A stretch of 64,000 nt of DNA from NCBI GenBank assembly GCA_012184525.1, contig WOFQ01000054.1, positions 1-64,000 of the forward strand, read 5' to 3'. This stretch comes from Xenoacremonium recifei. Its lineage: Eukaryota; Ascomycota; Sordariomycetes; Hypocreales; Nectriaceae. The translations under genes were made by a program, and so were the position numbers. Positions 22,118 through 33,785 of this stretch are shown piece by piece. The stretch's first letter is position 1. The number at the start of each line of letters is the position of its first letter. The notes under the pieces are model-generated. The model had not been told where the DNA came from, made no database searches, and saw nothing but the letters and a program-made list of their open reading frames with translations.

Positions 22118-22708
22118 TAGGACACTTTTGCTTGGACTTTTGTGGTTTCGTTGTTTTTTCTTAAATTAGCAAAAAGCAATCTATATTAAGTCCTATCTTC
22201 GAAAGTGGTAAGGCGTGAGCTACTTCTGTCCCCAAAGGAAAATGTTTGAAAGGAGTGTTGCAAAAATTATTTTGTGTAATAGTGCAAAGGCATGCGTCCG
22301 CCATCTACTTAAACACTAAGTTAGGGTTTATATTATACTATTTAAAAGTCTTTTATAGATTCCTAAGAGGAAATACTTGATTACGCATTTAATCACACTA
22401 GAAGGATTCTTGGAGCGCCCTGGCCTGGCAATTGAAGATATGGCGCCGGCAAGAAGTGCGGGATGAGCCCGAAATGATTGTGCCAAGACATTTTCGGCTT
22501 CCAAATACGGCATCCGCCCCCTCAGGCCCGGAGAGGGCCCTGCGATTAGCTGAGTTCCATGTCATCCGAGCTGGGGTCAGAGATTATATAAACCGTCGTC
22601 TTCATCCTTTCTGATGAAGACTTAATCCTCGAAATATCTTCTGATCTCCATCTACACTTCACACAGTCTTTAGACCCAAGCAATTGAAATAACTCCGCAG
22701 CTTCAATT
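22118..22708. other. intergenic, presumed SDR promoter
   Basis: AT-rich in the first half, no gene recognised. TATATAA at 22584-22590 lies about 120 bp upstream of the SDR start and may be its TATA element. Confidence 0.4.
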
Positions 22709-23852
22709 ATGCCGTCTCATAAGAAGAAAGCCACTTCTCAAGCGGCAACGAAACAGATTGTGCCGTCCAAAGATATGGCCCCTTTGCCTGATAATTTCGG
22801 TCCGATTTTTATCCAGAACCAATTTCGTACAGAGATCCAATTGCCTACAACAGACAGGTATCCCAATGTCAAAGGAAAATGTGCCATAATTACGGGCTCA
22901 AACACTGGGTTAGGATTCGAAGCTGCCAAACAGCTTTTGTCACTTGGGCTTTCTCGTCTAGTTATGGCGGTCCGGTCTGTCGACAAGGGTGAAGAAGCGG
23001 CCAGGAGACTTGAAGGCGAAAACAGCACAACTCAAATCTACGTTTGGCAGATCGACATGGCGTCATATGAGTCTATCCAATCTTTCACTCGCAAGTGTCA
23101 GGAGACTCTACCCCAGATCGACATCGTCATTCTTAACGCAGGTCTTTTCCCGATGAAATTCGAAAAGGTGTCTGCAACTGGCCACGAAACTGCAATCCAG
23201 ATCAACCATCTCAGTACGGTACTGTTAGCGGTGCTTTTGCTCCCTATACTAAAGAGCAAGTCCAACGGTGTCGACATTCCACGTGTCACCATCGTCTCTT
23301 CGGTAATGGCTCAGCTGGCAAAGTTTCCCAACAGAGACGCAAGGCCCCTTTTGCCATCTTTCGACGATACGAAGGTACTCCCTTTTGACATGACAGAGAG
23401 ATACGGTGTCTCAAAGTTATTATGCCAACTATTCACTGTCGAGTTATCGAATCGCGTGAGCTCCCAAGATGTTATCATTAACATGGTTGACCCCGGGGCG
23501 ACAAAGAATACGGGGCTAAACCGCGATGCCAAGGGGTTAATTGCCGTTGCAGGAAAACTCCTCGGTGCCGTGGCTGGGAGGCCTGTAGAGAAGGGTGCGG
23601 CAACCTATATCGACGCCGCTCTAGGACATGGAAAAGAGTCCCATGGCTGTTTTCTTATGAATTGCGCCATTGCACCGTACGTCAAACTCCCTACTCGCGA
23701 AATTAGATGACTTGCTCACTCTGACCGATCTTAGGCTCGCCTGCTGGTATTATAGCGACGGAAAGGCGTTGACCGACGTTATTTGGGAAGAAACAATAAG
23801 TGAACTTCGATTCGCTGGGGTGGAAGAAGCGATTCGGTCAATGCAAGGGTGA
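22709..23852 (+). CDS. short-chain dehydrogenase/reductase (WW-domain oxidoreductase-like)
   Basis: NAD(P)-dependent oxidoreductase of the classical SDR family. Two exons, 22709-23676 and 23735-23852, close in frame to 361 aa; without the intron the frame stops early at 23710. The cofactor motif TGSNTGLG is near residue 63, NAG about 145, the active-site Ser in VTIVSSV and YGVSK is the catalytic Tyr-x3-Lys. The C-terminal exon (DVIWEETISELRFAGVEE) is typical for this fungal subgroup. The N-terminal 45 residues are lysine-rich and extended. The substrate is unknown. It lies in the same direction as the enoyl-reductase-like gene, so a shared small pathway is possible. Confidence 0.88.
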
Positions 23853-24393
23853 TGAGAAAGTTGTTCGATAGAGATTGGCATAGATACTAGCACGCTATGG
23901 TTATGGATTTCAAGCTTGGATCTAGAATGCGGGAGGCCAGAATCTCTGATAATATTTCAGCAGATGAATTGGACGGGCTATTGAGTACTCTTGACTCGGA
24001 GCCATTCGATTGCGTGAATTTAAGAAATAGACGAGATTAAACGAAAATGAGACGCGAACTTTTGTTCCCTAACTTCCACTTTATCAGTATCGTAAGACTA
24101 AGCTAAGAATAAGTGGAAGTTTAGTTGACTCGACCTCGGATCAGTGGATCTGGGCTCTGACCTACTCCCAAAGCGTCAATTCAAAAGTTCTTGGCATTGG
24201 GGAAATGATGACGAATCGCGAATCGTAGGATTCAGGAACTTCCGAAGACTAGCCAGACCGCCAAAGGCATTCAGCCAGCGATCCATACAATTTCTTTCTT
24301 ATTCGTCACCGTATGCTCAATGGTATTCGAAGCCACAGATCTTAACGCTGACGCTCGCGTGCATCTCCTCCGTCCTTGTCCTCTTCTCACATA
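23853..24393. other. intergenic, nothing recognised
   Basis: No supported gene. Short plus-strand frames (24144-24401) carry no domain. Confidence 0.4.
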
Positions 24394-26025
24394 ATGTCTG
24401 ACGAAGCTCTAGCACTCCCTTCGTGTAAGTTTGTGCCCCTTCTCTGAGTATGCCCCATAACTGGCCTTTACTGAACAAGACCAAGGGAGAGGCTTAGAGT
24501 TTATTGTCAATACCACACCACATCCGCCTGATCAAAAGCAGCAAAGGCTCATTAGAAGTCATGCCTCTCGCAATAAAGCTCAGCGGAGGAACCGCGTGAC
24601 CGTCAAATCATGGATACAGCATCAGAGTAGGCCTGGTTTCAGGGAGTCCGAGGACTCATACGCCATTCCTCGGAATATTGGTACCTCCTTGTCTTTGATG
24701 GACTTTCCCGAGCCCTTAAAGCCGTACATGCAAGAAGATGTAGCTCGATGTACGTTTTTGGTGTGCGTTTAGCGACTCATTCCGTTAACTCCAAAGCCAG
24801 CTCTCGTTGGGATGAAGGAGTCCCTCTATCCGCCTCAAATCTGCCTTCAGGTTGATCCCAAACAGAGTTCATGGACGGCGAACCTTTTGACTGATGTGGT
24901 GTACCTGCATTGTACTATCTACGCCGTCGAAGCGTACATTGACGCACATGTCGGAAGGCCGCAGAGTACGTTGACACAGTTTCACTTTGCTAAAACCCTT
25001 CGGCTGCTTCAAGAGCGATTGAACTCCGTGAGTAGTCCTGAGGCTATTTCAGACTCCACGATTATGGTGATAGCCGTTCTTGGTCTCACTTCAGAACTGG
25101 TCGGCGATGCCGCAGCCGCTGGGAGCCACATCAAAGGTCTCGGAAAGATGGTCGGCTTACGAGGCGGATTAAAGATGCTAGCCTTTGAAAACCCCCGACT
25201 TCCCGCCAAAGTTTGCAGGTCTGTATTCTTTACTGCATGATATTCTTGGTCTCGACATTATTGCTGACCAGAGCTAGGGTGGACCTCTGTTTGGCCCTAC
25301 GGTTCGGTACGAAACCAGTATTTTTCTACGACGAACTCTGCTGGGATGCCTATGTTGCTGATGTTGGACTTGTACGCCGGCAACATACCACCCTTGCGGA
25401 TACCAAGCAATCCGATGTTCCGGAGTTCGTCAAAACCTTGGACCCCAGACTAGGCAACGTTTGGAGAGATCTGTGGGAGTTTTGCTTCGCTAGCAACCTC
25501 GCCTCTCAGACACCATACAAACTCCGGCCAAACACATTCAGCGAGATTATGGTCTCAGCCTTATACCGATTATTGAATCTTTCCTTTCCGGGTTCACCGG
25601 TAGAAGATGCCTTTCGGCTGGGAATGATCGTCTTCGCTGCAACCATATTTTTCCAGTGGCGCGAAATAAGGGATCGGCAGGGTTATTTAAATGATAGCCT
25701 ACGTACAGCTTTACTTAAAGTGCAGGAATGTGTGACCAATCCTCCACCGAAGACTATGCTTTGGCTCCTCGCAATCAGTAGTCTAGGCGATAACGAAGGA
25801 TGTAGCGATGAGGTTCTCGGGGACTGGATGGAATATTTCATCAGCCATTGCCTACATCTCTACTCCTGGATAGATATGCGCGAAACCCTGAAAGAAGTAT
25901 TGTGGATTGACAGCCTGTTCGACGATCTAGGAGAGGCCGTATACAGCAGCGGAATAGCGAGAAAAGATCGCACCACCCCATGTGGCCGCACCTCGAACAT
26001 TTTAACCTCAACTACGCAAACGTAA
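24394..26025 (+). CDS. fungal-specific transcription-factor-domain protein without zinc cluster
   Basis: Regulator-like protein of the fungal_trans_2 (DUF3468) type. Four exons close in frame: 24394-24424, 24480-24749, 24801-25218 and 25278-26025, giving about 488 aa. Near the N-terminus it has the subgroup signature FIVNTTPHPPDQKQQRLIRSHASR followed by an Arg-rich block. It has no Zn2Cys6 cluster, which is usual for this subgroup. The middle region (LTSELVGDAAAAGSHIKGLGKMVGLRGG) is the conserved core. The third junction lies at VCR-VDLCLALRF. It may control the neighbouring SDR/enoyl-reductase genes or the downstream acetyltransferase; no direct evidence. Confidence 0.8.
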
Positions 26026-26798
26026 CTCCACAGGGCGCACATTATCTCATTAACAGATCAATTAAGGTGACTAATACCTCTGGTTGTCTGACCATGCACA
26101 CAACCATGAGTGAGGTGACCGTACATAAAGTTATCAATCAGCTCTGGATCTCAGCTGGGGATGCAGCTCTCGGCATGCCACGGCACGGCTCCGCACCATG
26201 ACTTTGGTGCCTCCTTATACGCTCACGGCACAGTTTACTTACGTGGTTCCCAGTATACAGGCTCTTCTGTATGTAGAAGAGCCCGGTGGCTTCTAAGTTG
26301 ATTACGAAGTCCTGGAAAGATGGAAACGTATTGCACTTCGATGGACGGAGTGGGACTTCTGATGACGGATAAGGACCCCCAGTACGAGGATGACATAGAA
26401 TGGATAGGCAAATGGGGGAAACATTCGCTATTGAATTCGTTCGCTAGGTTTATATAAGTGATCAAAACTTGTTCAGCCAAATCTATTATTTAACAACACG
26501 GTAGTGTCTTTCCAGACGTATTTCCTAGTCTTGTAAATTAATTTGGACATTGCAATCATTTCGGATTTTGCGCCTGTCACTAACTAAAATTAGGGAAGTC
26601 TTAACCACGCTAGCGTATACATCTGATATGCTCCTGTCATTTACGCCCTTTGCAAGGCAGCCATTCTTTATAGCGCAACCCTTCATACCATTTCCGATCG
26701 TCTTCAACCAAGTCATTAAAAACCCATTTGACTCACGCATTCTCTTTTAAACATTTGAACAGCACACCTTACGGCTTCCTGCTACATACATTTTCCAA
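26026..26798. other. intergenic, nothing recognised
   Basis: No gene is supported. It contains the presumed promoter of the acetyltransferase. Confidence 0.4.
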
Positions 26799-27575
26799 AT
26801 GACACTACGAGTCGCTGCAGTGGAGTTACCTGACTTTGACACTTTTGCGTCTGACGCGTGCCAGCACCCGCCAGGCGACGACCTCGTCGCACCGCCTAAC
26901 CCATTGGCATGGCCAATCAGCACAAAAGACGAGGCCGAGTTTCGGGCGAGGCACTGCTTTGCGATGCAGAGGCGCCGATTCCAAGAGGACTCAACAACCA
27001 AGTTCATGAAGGTAGTCGATGACAGCCACGAAGGAGGGGAGTCCATTGTGGCTGTGGCCCGCTGGCATTACTACCCAAAAGGTTACGTTTATGATCGCGA
27101 AGCACACTGGGAGATGGCATCGATGACGACCCCGCCAGGAGGCAGCGCCAGGGAAGGCGAACACGAACAAAGTTACCCGCCCCCGAATTTCAATGTTTAT
27201 CTTCACAACCACATCCTTGCTTCCCGCGACTCCTTCCGTGAGCAATGGATCCCAAAGGGACAGCCTTGCTGGATCCTAATGCATCTCGTTACACGACCGA
27301 GCCAGAGGAGAAGAGGTGCAGCAGGCCTACTCATCAGGTGGGGAATGGACCGCTCCCGGGAGTGTGGTGTCCCAGCTTACCTTGAAGCGGGGATTCAGGG
27401 GCGACCAGTCTACGAGCATTTTGGATTCACGACTGTTGGTGAAGAGAGAAGGGTTAGTCTGGATGGGTTTGGAAATGTGCCTGGGGAGTTGAAAGAGTTT
27501 GTCTTAGTAAACATGAAGTGGGATCCAAGTGATGATGGCAAAGATGAGACGTTGAAGCCGGATGGGAAAATGTAG
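26799..27575 (+). CDS. GNAT-family N-acetyltransferase
   Basis: Intact single-exon 258-aa protein. The acetyl-CoA-binding segment is LVTRPSQRRRGAAGLLIRWG (about residues 166-185), matching the Q/RxxGxG/A loop and helix of GNAT enzymes. It is followed by AYLEAGIQGRPVYEHFGF, the conserved C-terminal beta strand and helix. The N-terminal 60 residues (ISTKDEAEFRARHCFAMQRRRF) are typical for the fungal small-molecule GNAT subgroup. No signal peptide, so probably cytosolic. The acceptor amine cannot be predicted. Confidence 0.88.
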   Translation: MTLRVAAVELPDFDTFASDACQHPPGDDLVAPPNPLAWPISTKDEAEFRARHCFAMQRRRFQEDSTTKFMKVVDDSHEGGESIVAVARWHYYPKGYVYDREAHWEMASMTTPPGGSAREGEHEQSYPPPNFNVYLHNHILASRDSFREQWIPKGQPCWILMHLVTRPSQRRRGAAGLLIRWGMDRSRECGVPAYLEAGIQGRPVYEHFGFTTVGEERRVSLDGFGNVPGELKEFVLVNMKWDPSDDGKDETLKPDGKM

Positions 27576-27851
27576 CGTGCAACAAAAGATTACTCAAAAA
27601 AAAGATACATATTGCCTTCATAGAATAGAGGATCTAGAGAGGCAAAGAGACAGTTCTCTCTCCACTGTCGACTTGAGAGCTTTTTTTTTTATTAAATCCA
27701 GAGGGCCTTCCATGAACATACATTTAAAGCACATACAGAATCGGCCTCCCCCAACGAGATTATCTAGACAAGTAGCACCGCAAATTAGTGGTGTTCTCTT
27801 GCCTGAACTTAAGAACTAGATCTATATAGGGTAATAAGGACAAGCTCCTTT

Positions 27852-29877
27852 CTAAACAGAATTGTCAGTATCAGAAATTTGAGCCCATTCGGGCCACGAT
27901 TCCAGGCCGTCGTCTAGGTTGAACATTTCGGAACCTATAAAATTTGGATAAAGCAACGAATTATCCACAGCTAGCGGTGGATATCCATTTGTGGTCATCG
28001 TAAAGACGCTGGGTCCGTCACTCTCCAGCAGCCCGTCCTCTGCATCTATCACAGGTCGAAAACTGGGTCGCATTTTGACAAATTGCGATGAAACAATGTC
28101 ACCTAGGATATTAGCGGCGTGACATGGTAGACCGATTGACCGTAACCATCCGATAAGAGTGAATACAAGATTTTCAAGACCGTTGACATCGTAGTCTGCA
28201 TTCCGCAGCTTTGGCTCATATGTATGGATAATACGACACAAAGTCAAGGCCGAGAAGGTCACTATATGGTAAATATGGTCCGTCAAGTGCCGTGTGCGAT
28301 CATCGGCGGTGTCGATAGCCAGCTGGATAATGGCCTTTGAGTGTCGAATCATCTCTTCCAAGACAGAAGTATGCATAACCGACCTTGGTACTCTCAAGTA
28401 TCGGCGACGTGCGAGAAGGTGAGCGAAATGAAAACCCATTTGCAGGAATTGAGAACGGGGCTCATCTATTTCTGCGTCAGCAACAAGCCACACCGAAAAT
28501 CGTTACAGAATGTACATACTAAATAAGTCTGCCCACTCTTGATGCCAATTTTTGAGAGCGGCCTCTGTTGCTGATAGGTCGATTTCGGAAGAATTATTGC
28601 ATTTTATATATATTATCCAGTAGAGACCAACCTCGGCAGCCATTCTCGACTCATAGTTTGTAATATCAACAAAGCTTGATAGCTCAAGGCACCGATCGAT
28701 GTGGGTTTGGTTGAGCAAAGAAGGTCTACCTGTACCAACACAGTACCTATCACTTAGTTTAACATGTGTTCTGATACATACGATACATAGTCACTTACTG
28801 AAGATGGGCAACGCTTAGGTGGTTCCACAAACACCAAGAGTCAAGATCAACTTCATTCGGCATTTGTGTAGTGCTAGTCCCAAGGATTGAGGCGAACTGC
28901 GGGCTGATGAAAGCTTTTTGAAGAGCGTAGCCGGTCAGCAACCAACTGTCAATGCTCAGTGGCACCTGGCCGATCGTAGTAGACCACAAACTCAGTATGA
29001 GGGCACTCTGAAAAAACCCGATGCTTTGTGGCATTTCCAGTAATGAAGAAGTGATGAGACGTTTAGCTTCTTCAAAAAGTCTCGGGGCCAGCTTATCTGC
29101 AAGTTCTTGCGTTGTATGTCGGACTGCTATCAGGAGAATGCTGCAGAGAAGAAGTGGCGACTGTTTCACATGCCGGAGTAGTGTGTCTGTAGAGGCTTGT
29201 TCCGGAAACCTGACCCATCGGCCATAATGGGTTTGAAATCTGATTTTGTAAGCCATTTGATGAGAAGCAGCCATGAACGTTGGGCTTACAAGGCGAGCAA
29301 GGAGCGGGCAGTCGATCGGGATACCAAGCCGGCAGTTATTACGTCCGGACAACTGACAGGGCGATAGCTTTGTCCCTGAGAATGAACGCCGGCATCTGTT
29401 GCGGCATCTCGTATTAAAATGACAGGAGCTGGGTCTGAGTCTAGTTCTGGTGCATAAACAACGGATGTGTTGGACCTGGGCCGGCTTGGAGCGATAGACG
29501 AGCCACCACCAGCCAGGTCGTTCAATCGAGAGTCAAGCCGGTCTACAAGTGCCCCGACGATCTTTTCCAACCGGTCAAGCCTGCATTAGTAGACGCGTCA
29601 ATTCAAACATCTGTGAGACATGGAATTCGAGAACGAACCTCTCATTTGTGGAGACCTGATATGTCAAGATTTCAGCATTCCCATTAGATGTCTTCCTCTG
29701 ACGCGCACCTAGCAACGATGATCGCCTGTCTTCGCCAGGATAATCGAGGGAACACGTCTGAGACAAAGTTCTGCATCGCAGGCAACCTCTTTGATCTTCT
29801 GATGGGTAGCATCGAGTTTTATGCTTGTGGCAGAGATCGCAGGCTTTTGAAGCTCGACCAGGTCGCAACGGGGGCAT
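27852..29877 (-). CDS. Zn2Cys6 transcription factor
   Basis: Nuclear regulator in five exons that close in frame; exon 1 starts MPPLRPGR. The zinc cluster CDLCHKHKTRC...CLRCRTLSQTC lies at about residues 12-40. It is followed by a coiled-coil-like LDRLEKIVGALVDRLDSRL and the fungal_trans region (FQTHYGRWVRFPEQ, SPLLLCSILLIAVRH). The fourth exon carries QYCVGTGRPSLLNQ, a conserved block. An upstream in-frame ATG exists at 29922. It lies just downstream of an allantoate-permease-family transporter gene on the same strand, at the edge of the catabolic island. I infer that it controls that island, possibly through the CGG-N4-CCG array at 32.1 kb. Confidence 0.85.
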
Positions 29878-30227
29878 TTTCAGAAGCCTATTTGTTTCAT
29901 TATCCAAGCATAATTTGATCAAGGATATCGCAGGTGAGCACGTTCACTCACGATGAACGATTGATGGCGAGCTTTCCAGGGAAATGTCGCGGTCTAAGGC
30001 ACGTGCAGGAATGACTAGCCGCTCGTAGACTAGACGCCGATAAGACATTGGCTGTCTGAAGCCCCAATTTATAACGCGATCACGCTTATCTTCCCGCTGT
30101 ACTCCGTATAGACCTCGAGGATAGAAAATTTACTTTCATTTTGTGAGAGACGGACGGTACCGAAAAAGCATTGTTTGAATAGCTAATCCGAAGACCTCGG
30201 GCGCACCGAAATGCGAGCATGCACAAT

Positions 30228-31892
30228 TTATTTCACAGCGTATTCCTCGCCTGACACAGCCTCTAGATTCGACTCAACACCTGCGTCACCATTATCGAAG
30301 ATCCGATACAAAAGTTTCCATAATAAAATGACAGCCGCCGCAGAAATTGCACAAGCAGCAGCAATAATCAGCCCATGAGTGTATCTAGGCGCATCTAATG
30401 GTCCATGGTCAGCATCGCCTCCATATTTGTCTTCAAGTATACTTTACCTTGAGTCCGAAACAACTGGTTTCCGGGAAAGTTGGCAAGCTGTATGCTCATC
30501 ACATACGCAGCAAGAGCAACAGGCCGCTTATAGTCTTGCATCTTTGAGGCGAGCCAAGCAGCACTGATTGCCTGTGCGCAGCCCATGCCCATCTGCGTCC
30601 AGACCACTCCACCTACGTAAACATTATGTCAGCCCAGAACGTTTGTTCAGCTGGCCAAGAGGCAAATACCGTAAAGAGTCCATTTGCTGACATTATCAGG
30701 AGCAAGTGCAAGCCACAACAGTCCAATAGCTCCCCAAAGATATCCCGCAGCGATGTGAAACCCGCGTTCACGGAATCTGTCGCTACTGGCGGCAAGGCAA
30801 ACTGAACACACTAAGGCACAAACGCTGCCGACAGAGTTAAGGCCATTTGCTTGAAGAGATGTGAATCCCAGTGACTTGATTATTGAAGGGGCGTAGGTGT
30901 TCATGGGAGCAATCATGACCATAGAGAGCAATGCTCCCACGAGGTGCCCATACAACCTCCAGTCCATGAATGTTTCGAGAATGTGAGAGCGCAAGACAGG
31001 CTGACCGTATCGCAGGGCCTTAGTCGGATCATTATGGATGACGCGGGTCACCAGGATTGATGCTTCGCGCTCGGTAAACACAGTCCTCGACTTTCCAAAG
31101 AAAGTCTTTGCCCTCGCCGGGCCGTGTGGAAGGTATAAGTAAGCGACGATAGCGAGGAAACATGTAAGAACCCCCTCTTTGTCTCGTCAGCAACAAAAAT
31201 CATTATACTAAGGTAATCGTCTTACCAATTAAGAAGAGCCACTGCCACCCATGTAGACCACCGCACCCTCTAAGGGACAACAATCCGATAGAGAGAGGTC
31301 CACCAAGGGCACCCGCAAGACTAGTTGACGCCCAAAAGATGGCATATCTTAGGGCTAATTCGTTGTTGGTGTAGTACTTGGAAATATAGAGTGCAAAGCC
31401 TGGAATATAACCGCCTTCGAGGGCTCCAACAAAGAACCTCACGGCACAAAGCCCTGCGCCGTTTTTGAGAAAGACATGGGCCCACGTCGCGACACCCCAG
31501 AGGAACATTGTGATCGGGAGGAACCTCTCTGGGCCAATCCATCTGCTGATTAGATTGAACGGTAACTCCGTAACTACAAAGCCCACGGTGAACAGAGTCT
31601 GGGCCAAATTGATATCCGAGTTGCCGATATTGATGTCGGTTCGAAGCGTGTCTGTCAGAGCGTTGCCGATGTTGGTGCGGTCGAATTGAAGGAAACAAAA
31701 GCAAAGAACGATGAATGGCAGAATGAATAAGTCGACCTTCAACAAGGCTTTTCGGGTTTCCCAAGCCTGAGCATTGACACTGGCGTTATACCCTGGAACG
31801 TTAACAGCCTCGTCATGAATGCCGTCGAGGTGCTGCTCAGAAGTTTGAAGTTGCGTTTGCCGCCTCTTCTCCGCTAGGGAAGTCATTCTCAT
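30228..31892 (-). CDS. MFS transporter, allantoate permease/anion:cation symporter family
   Basis: Twelve-helix plasma-membrane symporter of the Dal5/TNA1 family, which imports small organic anions such as allantoate, nicotinate or vitamins. The first exon (31892-31203) carries helices 1-6 with DRTNIGNAL and RFFVGALEGGYIPGFALYISKYYT. Two further exons follow (about 31130-30655 and 30607-30450). The last exon (IIAAACAISAAAVILLWKLLYRIFDNG) ends at the stop 30230-30228. Junctions look like ordinary short introns. The promoter is shared with the arylsulfotransferase-like gene and contains phased dyad sites. The substrate is unknown; neighbouring enzymes suggest an organic acid. Confidence 0.85.
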
Positions 31893-32132
31893 GAATTTGA
31901 TCGGGCTCTTGAATTCGATGATCTGAGCCGTTTATGTTGAGACATAGTTGTTGATTCCCAGAAACAAGGTTCGATTTATAGATACTTTACCTACTTGTCT
32001 TTGTGATGATTCTACTTGGCCATAAAATGATGCGATAGGAAATAGCAAGCATGATGTCGAAGATAGCGGGCGTTGCGTTATCTTTCACCTATTAAACGAG
32101 GGCTTTGAGGTGGCACTAAGCGTTAAAGCCGC

Positions 32133-32193
32133 CGGCATGCCATGGGTCCTCGGCTTACCATCGGTTTACCGCTGGCATACCGTCGGCAAGCCG
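32133..32193. promoter_or_regulatory. helically phased array of CGG-N4-CCG-like dyads
   Basis: Four 10-bp dyads start at 32151, 32162, 32173 and 32184, exactly 11 bp apart: CGGCTTACCA, CGGTTTACCG, TGGCATACCG and CGGCAAGCCG. A fifth, CGGCATGCCA, starts at 32133. The array lies in the divergent promoter between a transporter gene and an arylsulfotransferase-like gene. Inverted CGG/CCG half-sites are typical Zn2Cys6 targets. Confidence 0.6.
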
Positions 32194-32430
32194 GGAGGGA
32201 GGCGAAGCGCAGCACCCCCAGATGCAAAAACACACATATCGATGGCCTTAAAACTGATATTAAAGTTTCATCGTTTAGGAACGGAGTTCTAATTCAGTCA
32301 GCATAATAACTTGAATATCCTGCTGCGAGTAAGCAGCTTGAAATCACTCTCGTAAAGTTTTAATCGCAGTATTCTGCCAATTTCACAAAGACGATACCAG
32401 AACATCTGGAATTTTCCGAAAGTCTTCTCA

Positions 32431-33621
32431 ATGGAGCAAAACACGCTGAAGCGCCGCGGTGTTGGCCTTACCGGGGTCGACAAGCAACAGACCTTCGGAG
32501 GATACACGCTCTTTTGTCCTTTAACTAGTGACATCGCTCACCTGATTGATATCGACGGCAATGAAGTTCACTCGTGGAAACTCCCCGGTCGAATAGGTCG
32601 ACATGCTCGAATTCTCCCCACGGGTAACCTCGCTGTCAACACTTTGAGGCCGACGCCCACAGAGACCACCAAAGATGGCGGCCCTTTTCCATTCCCCTTC
32701 TTCAATAAGTACGGCGGTGGAGTCATGAGTGAACTGGACCCGGACGGTAATGTTGTTCGACAGTACACGGATCCTCTTGGCCACCACGATCAGTACCATT
32801 ACGGGGATGGGCGTCTCTTGTATGCCTGCCTTGAGGCTCTATCTCCCACAGACTCCGCTAAGGTAATTGGAGGAGTTGCAGGAAGTGAGATTGATGGGAT
32901 CACCTATGCCGACACTATCAAGGAGGTTGATGACACAGGTAATCTTCTTTGGCAATGGAAGGTTTCGGAACGATTGTCGCGAGAAGAGTTCCCACTTCAG
33001 GCACATTATACGCGCGAACACTATCCTCTCATCAACTCAGTGTTCCCCATGCGCGATGGCAAACATATTCTAGCCTCTTTGAGGTCAGTTTCAGCAGTCA
33101 TAATTGTCGAAAAAGAAAGCGGCAAAATTGTGTGGAAAATCGGACCGGAGATTCTTGCACAGCAGCATAACGCAACTGAACTTGAGAACGGGAACATTCT
33201 GATCTTCGACAATGGTGCGTTTCGTGATGGCGAGTCAATACCATATACCCGGGTCATTGAAGTGGATAGGAAGACAAAAGAAATTGTTTGGGAGTATCGA
33301 GATCAATCTCAAATGCTCTATTTCTTTACTCCCTTCATGGGTAGTGCTCAGAGACTTGCTAATGGAAACACTCTGCTATGCGAGAGTGCATTTGGCCGGA
33401 TTTTTGAAGTAACTAAAGAAGGTTACATCTGTTTTGAATACATCAACCCTTACTTTGCACCATATCCGGATAGGGCGACATCAGAGATATTCCCCGGAGA
33501 CTCCAATGCTCTATTTCGAGCATATCGCTACTCGGAAGAAGAAATCCCATGGCTTCGCCAAAGAGTGGCAATGTCGAAAACGGCAGAACATGAAGACGGG
33601 CTCGCAGTTCATGGGGAGTAA
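32431..33621 (+). CDS. arylsulfotransferase-like beta-propeller protein (ASST family)
   Basis: Intact single-exon 396-aa protein of the arylsulfotransferase family, which in bacteria transfers sulfate between phenols. Repeated propeller strands are visible: DIDGNEVHSWKLPG, DPDGNVVRQYTDPLGHHDQYH, DTGNLLWQWKVSERL, KESGKIVWKIGPE followed by QQHNATELENGNILIFDNG, and KTKEIVWEYRDQ. The QxHN segment and the preceding H residues fit the catalytic region of the family. No signal peptide is seen, unlike the periplasmic bacterial enzymes, so it is probably cytosolic. Fungal members are uncharacterised to my knowledge. The context suggests action on an aromatic or other ring compound. Confidence 0.82.
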   Translation: MEQNTLKRRGVGLTGVDKQQTFGGYTLFCPLTSDIAHLIDIDGNEVHSWKLPGRIGRHARILPTGNLAVNTLRPTPTETTKDGGPFPFPFFNKYGGGVMSELDPDGNVVRQYTDPLGHHDQYHYGDGRLLYACLEALSPTDSAKVIGGVAGSEIDGITYADTIKEVDDTGNLLWQWKVSERLSREEFPLQAHYTREHYPLINSVFPMRDGKHILASLRSVSAVIIVEKESGKIVWKIGPEILAQQHNATELENGNILIFDNGAFRDGESIPYTRVIEVDRKTKEIVWEYRDQSQMLYFFTPFMGSAQRLANGNTLLCESAFGRIFEVTKEGYICFEYINPYFAPYPDRATSEIFPGDSNALFRAYRYSEEEIPWLRQRVAMSKTAEHEDGLAVHGE

Positions 33622-33785
33622 AAGTGAATATTGGCCACATTCGTATGTTTATGTGGTAGAATACATCGAAATGCTTGCTTTTAAGATACATTATCTGCAA
33701 CTTGTGAATTGCCTTCTGAGGTCTATTCATAAGGCCTCTCAGTGTGTCGTCTATATATCCTTCTAATCTATGTATTTTTAAAATA

